Assembly: GCA_014239555.1 (NCBI GenBank)
Contig: JAAZYR010000001.1
Span: 264,210-328,209 of the forward strand
DNA from: Acidimicrobiales bacterium
Lineage (GTDB): Bacteria > Actinomycetota > Acidimicrobiia > Acidimicrobiales > Poriferisodalaceae
DNA: 64,000 bases
Reading direction: 5' to 3'
Positions 36,513 through 44,709 of the stretch are shown here, piece after piece. How positions within the stretch are numbered: position 1 is the first letter of the stretch; every line of letters begins with the position of its first letter. The notes beneath the pieces are model-generated. The model searched no databases and was not told the origin of the DNA. It was given only the letters and a program-made list of their open reading frames with translations. Position numbers and translations under genes: made by a program.

Positions 36513-36640
36513 GGCAATGTCCGTTCAGTTTCGGAGTCCGACCCCGTTCGTACGGTTTCCACTAATTGGGTAAGACATTTGCCCGATCACTGAACCTGGC
36601 TTCACCTGAAGTCAAAAATACGTCCGAGGAGGACAGCAGC

Positions 36641-37687
36641 GTGGAACGAGAAAAGGCACTCGATATGGCACTGGCGCAAATTGAGCGCCAATTTGGCGAA
36701 GGCGCTGTCATGAAAATGGGTGAGCGCGGCCAAATGAAAGTTGAAGCCGTGTCATCAGGCAGTCTGGCAATCGACGTCGCTCTCGGCATTGGGGGTCTTC
36801 CGCGAGGGCGAGTTGTCGAGGTTTATGGTCCTGAAGCATCGGGGAAGTCCACCTTGGCGATGCACGTCGTGGCGGAAGCCCAACGCACGGGGGGAATCTG
36901 CGCTTATGTAGATGCCGAGCATGCGATGGACCCGGATTATGCCAAAAACATCGGTGTTGATGTAGATGAACTACTTATCTCCCAGCCTGACACTGGCGAG
37001 CAAGCTCTTGAGATTACGGACATGTTGATTCGTTCGGGAGCTATTGATGTTGTCGTTATCGATTCAGTAGCAGCGCTTACACCAAGAGCTGAAATCGAAG
37101 GCGAAATGGGCGATACCCATGTCGGTTTACAAGCCCGATTGATGTCACAAGCCTTACGAAAACTCACCGCCAATCTGAACAAAACAAAGACCATCGTTAT
37201 CTTCATCAACCAGTTACGAGAAAAGATCGGCGTTATGTTCGGCAGTCCCGAAACAACGCCTGGCGGTCGAGCCCTAAAGTTTTACTCTTCGATTCGTATC
37301 GACATCCGCCGAATAGAAGCCATCAAATCTGATGGCGAGGTCACGGGTAGTCGGACTCGTATCAAAGTCGTTAAAAACAAAGTCGCACCCCCATTTCGAC
37401 AGGCCGAATTCGACATTATGTATGGCAAGGGAATCAGCCGCGAAGGGTCACTAGTAGATGTTGGCGTAGAGCAAGGTATCGTCAAAAAGTCTGGTGCTTG
37501 GTACACCTACGAAGGTGAACAGCTAGGCCAAGGCAGAGAGAACGCAAAACAATTTTTGACCGCGAACCCTGAGATCATGGTTGAGATTGACGGGCGAATA
37601 AGGTCGCAACTCGGTATGGGTGACTCATCAATCGACGACGCAGTGGTCAACGACGAAAATGAAGTAGTAGAAGTCGCCGAGGACTAG
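36641..37687 (+). CDS. recA: Recombinase RecA
   Basis: RecA of about 348 residues, the normal length. It begins with [26 protein letters not shown]. The Walker A motif is GPEASGKST, Walker B is VVIDSVAAL, loop L1/L2 residues are around [18 protein letters not shown] and [13 protein letters not shown], and the acidic C-terminus is typical. It forms the filament for strand exchange and LexA cleavage. I chose GTG 36641 because GAGGAGGA ends seven bases before it and homology begins there. A TTG at 36566 in the same frame would add 25 atypical residues. Two LexA boxes upstream indicate SOS induction. No recX follows. Confidence 0.97.
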   Translation: MEREKALDMALAQIERQFGEGAVMKMGERGQMKVEAVSSGSLAIDVALGIGGLPRGRVVEVYGPEASGKSTLAMHVVAEAQRTGGICAYVDAEHAMDPDYAKNIGVDVDELLISQPDTGEQALEITDMLIRSGAIDVVVIDSVAALTPRAEIEGEMGDTHVGLQARLMSQALRKLTANLNKTKTIVIFINQLREKIGVMFGSPETTPGGRALKFYSSIRIDIRRIEAIKSDGEVTGSRTRIKVVKNKVAPPFRQAEFDIMYGKGISREGSLVDVGVEQGIVKKSGAWYTYEGEQLGQGRENAKQFLTANPEIMVEIDGRIRSQLGMGDSSIDDAVVNDENEVVEVAED

Positions 37688-37842
37688 TTCATCAGGAGTT
37701 CATCTCCGAAAACTTCTGAAGAATATTTTTTAGGTCAATGACCACGGTGTTTTGTCTTAACCCGGTAAATCCCCTTTACTGAAACCCGCGGCGTAATCTG
37801 CAAGCGCTGTAGGTTTGGACGTGTTCCAACGTTCATTCGGGG

Positions 37843-39297
37843 ATGAGGGTGATGACCGACAAGCAGGAAAAGCCGCAGAACGTCTTTAACTTCGACTACA
37901 CACGCGAGTCGCAAGAACGTCCACCACAGGACTACTACGACGACATCAAAGACAAATATGCCGCCCAGCGTGACTTGCGGCTTGGTTATCGACCGCCAGG
38001 AACCGATGGCTACACGTCAGACTTGACGGGCGATTTAGCGAAGTACGCCGTAGATCCTTATGGCGATAAAGTCGCTGAGCGAGAAGCGATCGACGATTCA
38101 GTTGAGGTTCTGTTTATCGGTGGTGGCTTCTCAGCGTTACTGACGTCGGCCCGACTCAGAGAGAAGGGTGTTGAGAGCATCAGGATCGTCGAACGCGGCG
38201 CCGATGTTGGAGGGACTTGGTACTGGAATCGCTACCCGGGAGTTGCGTGCGATGTTGTGGCTTATGACTATTTGCCACTTCTCGACGAGACCGGGTATGT
38301 CCCGACCCGTCATTACGCCGGCGGCGAAGAGATTTTTCAATACTGCAAACAGATAGCTGAACGTTTCGATCTGTATGAGCTCGCCGTTTTCGGTACCACA
38401 GTGACGTCAACAGTTTGGGATGAGGCCACAGAAATGTGGCATGTGGGGACTGACCGCGGTGACACCATCCGTGCACAATTCGTGATTTGTGCAAACGGCA
38501 CACTCTCAAAGCCAAAACTTGCAAAGATCGACGGGATCGAAAAGTTCGCCGGCCATTCATTCCACACATCTCGATGGGATTACGAATACACGGGCGCAGA
38601 ACTTGAGGGTTTACGAGACAAACGTGTTGGGATAATCGGAACGGGCGCGAGTGCTGTTCAAGCGATACCGCAGTTAGGCAAAGCTGCAAAAGAGTTGATT
38701 GTTTTTCAACGAACTCCGTCATCGATTGACGTGCGGGATGATTGGGAGACCGATCCTGAGTGGGCTGCGACGTTAGAGCCGGGTTGGCAATCTGAACGAC
38801 GCACTCGAGCTATCGAAGGACCACAAATCTCGGACGCAGTAAAGGCACGTAGAGCGGCGTTGTCGCGTGAAGAAAAGATTCGACGCCAAGAAAACGCCAA
38901 CATCGACGCCATGATGCGGATTCACAAACGAATTGATGAAGTAATCGAAGATCCTGAGACCGCAGAGTCGTTAAAGCCGTGGTACATGCTGATGTGCAAG
39001 CGGCCCTGCTTCCACAATGAATATCTACCTACCTTCAATCTCCCCACAGTCACACTCGTCGACACTAAGGGCGAAGGGATCACAGAAATCAGCGAAGCGG
39101 GCCCGGTATTCGACGGGACGCAGTACGACGTTGACGTGCTCATTTACGCCACCGGATTCGAAGTCCAACAAACCGGGATTTATAACCGAATCGAGGGCGA
39201 AGGTGGTCAGGAACTCAACGAGAAATACGTCGATGGAATACGAACCCTGGTCGGGATTCACTCCCAGGGCTACCCAAACCTTTTCATCATGGGTTGA
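37843..39297 (+). CDS. Baeyer-Villiger monooxygenase, interrupted by in-frame TGA (N-terminal 484 aa)
   Basis: A class B flavin monooxygenase of the longer BVMO type: an N-terminal extension of about 85 residues, FAD motif GGGFSA, GGTWYWNRYPGVACD, the fingerprint FAGHSFHTSRWDY, and NADPH motif GTGASA. The frame ends at TGA 39295-39297 within FIMG, where relatives I recall read MGGYQ. The same frame continues open for 108 more codons with clear BVMO C-terminal sequence. The stop thus replaces a Gly codon (GGA to TGA is one change). The product would lack about 109 residues and is probably inactive. ATG 37852 is an alternative start. It lies between recA and miaB. Confidence 0.9.
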   Translation: MRVMTDKQEKPQNVFNFDYTRESQERPPQDYYDDIKDKYAAQRDLRLGYRPPGTDGYTSDLTGDLAKYAVDPYGDKVAEREAIDDSVEVLFIGGGFSALLTSARLREKGVESIRIVERGADVGGTWYWNRYPGVACDVVAYDYLPLLDETGYVPTRHYAGGEEIFQYCKQIAERFDLYELAVFGTTVTSTVWDEATEMWHVGTDRGDTIRAQFVICANGTLSKPKLAKIDGIEKFAGHSFHTSRWDYEYTGAELEGLRDKRVGIIGTGASAVQAIPQLGKAAKELIVFQRTPSSIDVRDDWETDPEWAATLEPGWQSERRTRAIEGPQISDAVKARRAALSREEKIRRQENANIDAMMRIHKRIDEVIEDPETAESLKPWYMLMCKRPCFHNEYLPTFNLPTVTLVDTKGEGITEISEAGPVFDGTQYDVDVLIYATGFEVQQTGIYNRIEGEGGQELNEKYVDGIRTLVGIHSQGYPNLFIMG

Positions 39298-39624
39298 TAC
39301 CAAGCGTTCTTTGCATTCAACCTGACCTATGTTCTCAATAGCCAAGGTGAACATATTGCTGAGTGCATCGACTTTGTGCGCAATAACGGTATCCACAGCT
39401 TGGATTGCGACACCGACGCAGAAGAGTGGTGGGTGCAAGAAGTCATTGCTCACCGAGGGAAAACCAGTCGAAACCAGGACTGTACCCCGGGTTATTACAA
39501 CTTCGAAGGGGCAGAGAACCGGCGACAGGACGGCAACTACAACGGGACAATGAAACAATATTTAGGGCACATGTCCCACATTCGAGACAACATGGCGGAT
39601 CACTTCGTTTTCACCCAACGATAA
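39298..39624 (+). pseudogene. C-terminal remainder of the interrupted Baeyer-Villiger monooxygenase
   Basis: This stretch has no stop until TAA 39622-39624 in the frame of the upstream gene. It reads YQAFFAFNLTYVLNSQGEHI, then EEWWVQEVIAHRGKT and CTPGYYNFEGAENRRQDGNY, which is the normal C-terminus of this BVMO group. With the upstream part it makes a 593-residue protein plus one TGA. No start codon with a Shine-Dalgarno sequence is seen, so independent translation is unlikely. Either a recent nonsense mutation, stop readthrough or a base-call error explains it. Confidence 0.88.
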
Positions 39625-39676
39625 ATTCGATTCGTTACTCAAATCGTGTTGCGAGGGACGGAGCAGCCGAATGTTC

Positions 39677-40141
39677 CTATTCTCCCGTATCGCGCAGGGT
39701 CACCAAGCTGTACACCGCAGTGGTTTCACTCTGCCGGATCTGAACTGAGATGAGACGGTTTTTCCCCCTCCGGTTCAATACACGGCCTTCGACGTTAAAT
39801 ATGCCTTCGCGAATCGGTTCGAAGTAATCAACACGCATATTGATTGTTGATTGGAACCCCGCTGGAGGGTTTGAATCGGTCCTTGACGTATAAAGCGCTA
39901 CGAGATCTACGTACGCGCCAGTAAACCCACCAAACAATTGTTTCTTGGGATTGAGACAACTCTCTGGAAGGTGGCATTCCAGCAGGAGTTCGCCACTACC
40001 TCGGCGCAATACTTTCCAGTCGTACGCTTCCAGAAGGTCGCCGGCAGGGTGGCCGCGATTAATCAAACGCCCTTCGGGAACTTCTTCTGCCCATGGCCGC
40101 TTACCGTCAATTGAATTGCTCACAGTGAGATTCAACTCCAT
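39677..40141 (-). CDS. PaaI-type hotdog thioesterase
   Basis: A 154-residue hotdog-fold protein of the PaaI/acyl-CoA thioesterase group. The central helix segment reads LNPKKQLFGGFTGAYVDLVAL, in place of the usual N...G..HGG..A..AD, and the strand INMRVDYFEPI follows. It would hydrolyse an acyl-CoA. The expected HGG His is replaced by Phe (LFGG), so catalysis may differ. It ends 52 bp from the BVMO remnant on the opposite strand. Its ATG lies only 11 bp from the divergent miaB start. Substrate unknown. Confidence 0.85.
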   Translation of the reverse strand: MELNLTVSNSIDGKRPWAEEVPEGRLINRGHPAGDLLEAYDWKVLRRGSGELLLECHLPESCLNPKKQLFGGFTGAYVDLVALYTSRTDSNPPAGFQSTINMRVDYFEPIREGIFNVEGRVLNRRGKNRLISVQIRQSETTAVYSLVTLRDTGE

Positions 40142-40152
40142 GACTACCTCTC

Positions 40153-41619
40153 GTGCCCAATACCCTGTTGAGCGTGAGTGGAAAGTATGTGGTCCGCACC
40201 TACGGGTGTCAGATGAACGAGCATGATTCTGAACGCATAGCGGGCTTGCTCGAAATGGATGGTTTGGAGCAAACCGATTCGTTTGACGACGCCGACGTCA
40301 TCGTTCTGAACACATGCTGTATTCGAGAAAACGCGGACAACAAACTTTACGGGCAATTGGGAAACCTCAAGAAGTTAAAGGAGGAACGCCCTGATCTCCA
40401 GATTGCAGTTGGGGGATGTCTTGCTCAAAAAGATCGCGAAATTATTCAAGACAAAGCCCCTCACGTCGATGTCGTTTTCGGTACCCACAACGTCGCGCGA
40501 GCGACCGGGTTGTTGGCCGAGGCTCGCATCAGTGGTCCGATAACCGAAATAATTGAAGAGTCGGAAGTTTTCCCGTCAGCACTTCCCGTCAAACGAGATG
40601 CTAGCTACGCGGCCTGGATGACTATTCAGATCGGATGCGACAATTCGTGCGCTTTTTGTATCGTGCCGGCGGTCCGCGGCAGAGAAATCTCTCGCCCTTA
40701 CAACGAACTTGTTCGAGAAGTCGAAGAGTTAGCAGCTTCCGGTATCACCGAGGTCACTCTTTTGGGGCAGAACGTGAATAGCTACGGTCGAGATCTCACG
40801 CTGAAACTTCGGGGTGGCGAATTGCCGCCCGACGCTGAAGATCTCGCAGGGAAAGTTTGGGTCGCCGGAAGCCACACAGCTCGCCCACTTTTCTCCGATT
40901 TACTTCGTTCTGTCTCAGAAGTAGAAGGGATTCGTCGAGTCCGTTACACCAGCCCGCACCCAAAGGACCTACGCCCCGAAACCATCACCGCAATGGCAGA
41001 AGTAGCTGAAATATGTGAGCACCTGCATCTTCCTCTTCAATCAGGTAGCGATGAGGTCCTATCAGCCATGCACCGTGGTTACACAGCGGACCGTTACCTG
41101 GCAAAGGTTCATGCCGCTCGGCTCGAAATCGTTGATCTAGCTCTTAGCACCGACATCATTGTCGGGTTTCCGGGCGAGAGCGACAGTGACTTTGAGAAAA
41201 CGTTAGAGGTCGCGGCAGAGGCCAGGTTTGATAACGCTTACACCTTTGTTTATTCCCCTCGCCCAGGGACTCAAGCCGCAGAACTAGTCGACAAATACGT
41301 AGCTTCTTCGGTTGCGTCGACGCGAATGGAACGGTTACGCAAAGTTATTGAACGTTCAAGCCGGCTGGGAAACGAGTCCAGAATCGGGCATTCCGAAGAG
41401 GTCATTGTGGAGGGGCGCTCGAAGCGCGACCCGAATATATTGACGGGACGAACCCGCCACAATCGTCTGATCCACTTCCCAGCGAATCGGCCAATCAGGG
41501 CTGGTTCCTATGCCCAGGTGAACGTAACTGCTGCTCGGACGTTCAATCTCATGGGGGAGTTAGTTGAAGTGACTGCGTCGCCCAAACATCGGACGCGAAT
41601 ACCGGTGGTCGCTTCCTGA
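40153..41619 (+). CDS. miaB: tRNA-2-methylthio-N6-dimethylallyladenosine synthase MiaB
   Basis: A 488-residue radical-SAM methylthiotransferase, MiaB branch. The N-terminal domain contains RTYGCQMNEHDSERI and NTCCIRENAD. The SAM-cluster site is CDNSCAFCIVPAVRGRE, and a C-terminal TRAM domain ends the protein. It converts i6A37 to ms2i6A37 in tRNAs reading UNN codons. The partner gene miaA, which makes i6A37, follows 14 bp downstream. GTG 40153 is the longest start and GTG 40174 is possible. Both leave almost no leader relative to the divergent thioesterase gene. Confidence 0.96.
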   Translation: MPNTLLSVSGKYVVRTYGCQMNEHDSERIAGLLEMDGLEQTDSFDDADVIVLNTCCIRENADNKLYGQLGNLKKLKEERPDLQIAVGGCLAQKDREIIQDKAPHVDVVFGTHNVARATGLLAEARISGPITEIIEESEVFPSALPVKRDASYAAWMTIQIGCDNSCAFCIVPAVRGREISRPYNELVREVEELAASGITEVTLLGQNVNSYGRDLTLKLRGGELPPDAEDLAGKVWVAGSHTARPLFSDLLRSVSEVEGIRRVRYTSPHPKDLRPETITAMAEVAEICEHLHLPLQSGSDEVLSAMHRGYTADRYLAKVHAARLEIVDLALSTDIIVGFPGESDSDFEKTLEVAAEARFDNAYTFVYSPRPGTQAAELVDKYVASSVASTRMERLRKVIERSSRLGNESRIGHSEEVIVEGRSKRDPNILTGRTRHNRLIHFPANRPIRAGSYAQVNVTAARTFNLMGELVEVTASPKHRTRIPVVAS

Positions 41620-41633
41620 CTACTCGCGAAGGA

Positions 41634-42524
41634 TTGTGTGAACGGCCCATCGTGCTTGTAGGGCCGACTGCGTCCGGGAAATCCGCGTGTGCAATGGAAA
41701 TCGCTAGACGGACCGCTGGGGTCGAACTGCTGTCTGTCGATTCGATGCAGGTATACCGGCGAATGAACATAGGGACCGCCAAACCCAGCCCAGCGGACCA
41801 GGCGGAAGTCCGTCACCATCTAATTGACCTCGTTGAACCTGATGTGCCTTTTTCCCTCGTCGACTTTCAAGCTGCCCACGACGCAGCCCGATTGGAGATT
41901 CAAGAGCGAAACGCGATACCGCTCCTCGTCGGAGGGACTGGTTTGTATGTGAGAGCAGTCGTTGATCGGTTGACACCCCCGCCACGCTTCAACGACATCG
42001 CATCAGAGCTAGAGACTGAAGAAGATACGGAACGTCTCCATAACCGGCTACGAGAACTCGACCCCAACGGGGCAGCCCGTATGGAGGCCAGCAACCGGCG
42101 TCGCATTATTCGAGCATTGGAGGTGACTCTGGGAACCGGTCAACCTTTTTCTTCTTTCGGTCCCGGTTTGGATCATTACCCGGAGGTGCCGTACCGAATT
42201 ATTGGCGTTGACATCAGCCGCGATCTTCTTGATCAGCGAATCAAAGAACGCTATTTGGAACAAATGAAAGCTGGCTTTCTAGAAGAGGTTCGAGAGTTAG
42301 CCGACCACGCCTTGGCGCACAGCGCAGGTCAAGCCTTGGGGTACAAAGAACTACTTGCCCATGTGAGGGGAGAGACTTCTTTAGAAGATGCTCTCGAACT
42401 TGCAGTAAGGCGCACCAAACGGTTCGCACGACGTCAGCAACGCTGGTTTCGGCGTGACCCACGAGTGGAATGGGTGCAACACCACCAGATCGAAGCGTTG
42501 ATTAATGAAATTTCGTCGCAGTAA
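41634..42524 (+). CDS. miaA: tRNA dimethylallyltransferase MiaA
   Basis: A 296-residue prenyltransferase that adds a dimethylallyl group to A37 of tRNAs. The P-loop is GPTASGKS near the N-terminus. The conserved VDSMQVYRRMNIGTAKPS and the HLIDLVEPD segment follow, then GGTGLYVRAVVDRL and RRIIRALEV. TTG 41634 is the only start that keeps the strand before the P-loop; GTG 41652 would remove it. It is the second step gene with miaB upstream and dapF downstream. Confidence 0.95.
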   Translation: MCERPIVLVGPTASGKSACAMEIARRTAGVELLSVDSMQVYRRMNIGTAKPSPADQAEVRHHLIDLVEPDVPFSLVDFQAAHDAARLEIQERNAIPLLVGGTGLYVRAVVDRLTPPPRFNDIASELETEEDTERLHNRLRELDPNGAARMEASNRRRIIRALEVTLGTGQPFSSFGPGLDHYPEVPYRIIGVDISRDLLDQRIKERYLEQMKAGFLEEVRELADHALAHSAGQALGYKELLAHVRGETSLEDALELAVRRTKRFARRQQRWFRRDPRVEWVQHHQIEALINEISSQ

Positions 42525-42562
42525 TCGCGCCTGGAACTGTGAGAATGGTCTGGGAGTTCTCT

Positions 42563-43351
42563 ATGCGGCTAACTAAACATCACGGTTTGGGTAACGACTT
42601 TCTTGTCGGGTTAGTGGAGCAGGCACCTCGTTCTTTGGCGTCGTTTGCCCGCGAAATCTGCGACCGTCGAACTGGTATTGGCGCAGACGGCCTCGTATTA
42701 GGACTTCCGGGTAAAAAAGGTGCCGATTTAACGATGCTGTTGCATAACTCTGACGGATCGATCGCCGAAATGAGTGGCAACGGCATTCGATGTCTTGCCC
42801 AAGCCCACGCGATGGCCCATCGAACAGGCGCGACTTCCCTCGAAATCGATACCACCGGCGGGCGCCGACAGGTCGAAATCGACAGTGATGGCCACAACGC
42901 GGAGGCGTCGGTCAACATGGGGCCAGTGGGTCCCGGACCTGGGGTAGATGACCGGATTTTGGCAGAGACTGTTGGGTCCTTGGTGGGCACTGCTGATCTT
43001 GGAAACCCGCACCTCGTGCTTGTTGTTGACGACTTAGCGGCAGTCGATATCGGCGAACTCGGCGCGCGATACGAAGCTCTATATCCGCAAGGAATCAATG
43101 TTGAGTGGGTCGCTGCAGACCCAAACAACGGCAACAACCTCGACATGCTGGTATGGGAGCGCGGAGCGGGAGTTACACAAGCATGTGGAACGGGCGCGAC
43201 AGCGGCCGCGTTTCTCGCGCATGAGTGGGGATTAGTCGAACAGCAGGTGAACGTTCGGATGCCTGGAGGAGAAGTGCAAGTGGTTGCCAACGAACACCCA
43301 CTGCTCATCGGGCGAACGGATTATGTTGCAAGTATTGAACTTTCCACATGA
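42563..43351 (+). CDS. dapF: Diaminopimelate epimerase, first active-site Cys replaced by Ser
   Basis: A 262-residue DapF that interconverts LL- and meso-diaminopimelate for lysine and peptidoglycan. Family motifs include KHHGLGNDFLV, HNSDGSIAEMSGNG and ACGTGATA. The second active-site Cys is present (Cys208), but the first Cys position reads Ser71 (EMSGNG, codon AGT). ATG 42563 is chosen because GGGAG lies six bases upstream and homology starts there; GTG 42539 adds eight residues. Its stop overlaps the hflX ATG (ATGA). dapC and dapE follow hflX. Confidence 0.94.
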   Translation: MRLTKHHGLGNDFLVGLVEQAPRSLASFAREICDRRTGIGADGLVLGLPGKKGADLTMLLHNSDGSIAEMSGNGIRCLAQAHAMAHRTGATSLEIDTTGGRRQVEIDSDGHNAEASVNMGPVGPGPGVDDRILAETVGSLVGTADLGNPHLVLVVDDLAAVDIGELGARYEALYPQGINVEWVAADPNNGNNLDMLVWERGAGVTQACGTGATAAAFLAHEWGLVEQQVNVRMPGGEVQVVANEHPLLIGRTDYVASIELST

Positions 43352-44709
43352 ATGATTTCCCCGATGATCAGAACGGTGAGTCCTCACACCGAGGTGGTTT
43401 CGGGGAGTTTGCCGGAGAAGCGACGGGTCTCATCGACCGGTCATTTCGGGAACAAATCGTGTTGGTAGCAGTCCGATTCCCCGGCTCCTCAACCGATCAA
43501 GTGGAGGCCAACCTCGACGAGCTCGCCCAGCTTGTCGATACCGCTGGCGCCGACCCCGTTGATCGAGTGATCCAAAAGCGAGAAGCGCCAGACCCGGCTA
43601 CATATGTTGGAAAGGGCAAGGCAAGTGAGATCCAGGCAGCCTCAGAGGCGTCGGATGCGGACACAGTAGTTTTTGATGACGAACTCAGCCCGGCCCAGCA
43701 GTTCAATCTGGAAAAAATTCTTAAACGAACAGCGTTAGACCGCACGGCGGTGATTCTGGACATTTTCGCTCAGAATGCGACAACGTTGGAGGGCAAAGCA
43801 CAAGTTGAGTTGGCTCAACTGAAATATCGTTTGCCGCGATTGCGGGGGAGAGGTGATCAACTCAGTCAACAAGGCGGGGGGATCGGCACTCGAGGGCCCG
43901 GTGAAACGAAACTTGAAGTAGACCGTCGGCGTATTCAGCGTCGATTGGCCAAATTAGAAAAAGATCTCACTGGCCTCAGACGAACCAGAAAAAATCAGCG
44001 GAAATCTCGTCGACGTTCCCGCTTTCATACCGTCGCGATCGTTGGATACACCAATGCTGGCAAATCCACTTTGTTGAACCAATTGACTGGTGCCGAAGTG
44101 CTGGTAGAAGATCGCCTTTTCGCAACTCTGGATGCTACGACTCGACGACTACCGCTTCCCGGGGGGGAAACGGTGTTGATCACCGACACCGTTGGATTTA
44201 TCCAGAAATTGCCGACCGGTCTAGTTGAAGCATTCAAATCCACTCTTGAAGAAGTGGCGGAAGCCGACCTGCTTCTTCACATCGTGGACGGCTCAGGGTC
44301 TGACCCTGAGGCCCAAATGGAAGCGGTGCGGTCAGTGTTGCGCGAGATTGGGGCCGGAGACGTGCCCGAATTTACGGTTTTTAATAAAGTTGACCAAGTT
44401 GATGACGGCGGCATAGATCACCTTCTACGCCGCTACGAGGGCTCCCTGGGGGTTTCGGCTCGAACTGGTGCGGGATTGGACCACCTTCTCGCGTCAATAG
44501 GTGACCGACTGCGGAGCCTCACCCAAATAGTGGAACTGTTAATTCCCTGGAGTAGAGGTGACATATTGGCCGCAGCACATCGAGAAGGTGAAGTCTTGTT
44601 AGAGCAACACGAAGAGCATGGCACCCGCATGCAGGCGCGTTTAGATGAAGTCTCTCAAAGCCTCCTCTCGGACTTCATTGTCCGTGATGTTTCAGGGAGA
44701 GTTGGATGA
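43348..44709 (+). CDS. hflX: GTPase HflX
   Basis: A 453-residue ribosome-associated GTPase that splits stalled or stressed ribosomes. The N-terminal HflX domain carries DPATYVGKGKASEI and the linker RGRGDQLSQQGGGIGTRGPGETKLE. The G domain has G1 GYTNAGKST, G3 DTVGF and G4 NKVD. It starts within the dapF stop and its own stop overlaps dapC (ATGA on both sides), so expression is coupled to lysine biosynthesis genes. The placement after miaA/dapF is common in actinobacteria. Confidence 0.96.
   Translation: MNDFPDDQNGESSHRGGFGEFAGEATGLIDRSFREQIVLVAVRFPGSSTDQVEANLDELAQLVDTAGADPVDRVIQKREAPDPATYVGKGKASEIQAASEASDADTVVFDDELSPAQQFNLEKILKRTALDRTAVILDIFAQNATTLEGKAQVELAQLKYRLPRLRGRGDQLSQQGGGIGTRGPGETKLEVDRRRIQRRLAKLEKDLTGLRRTRKNQRKSRRRSRFHTVAIVGYTNAGKSTLLNQLTGAEVLVEDRLFATLDATTRRLPLPGGETVLITDTVGFIQKLPTGLVEAFKSTLEEVAEADLLLHIVDGSGSDPEAQMEAVRSVLREIGAGDVPEFTVFNKVDQVDDGGIDHLLRRYEGSLGVSARTGAGLDHLLASIGDRLRSLTQIVELLIPWSRGDILAAAHREGEVLLEQHEEHGTRMQARLDEVSQSLLSDFIVRDVSGRVG

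Noticed and set aside
36566..36640. Longer RecA N-terminus from TTG 36566
   Set aside because: Residues before EREKALDMA are atypical of RecA, and GAGGAGGA points to GTG 36641.
39295..39297. Genetic-code reassignment of TGA to Gly
   Set aside because: TGA is the normal stop of many genes here (for example in the ATGA overlaps of rimO/pgsA, dapF/hflX and hflX/dapC), so only this one codon is odd.
42580..43308. 242-codon open frame on the minus strand
   Set aside because: It is fully antisense to dapF, is rich in Ser/Pro/Arg and shows no family pattern; it is a shadow frame.
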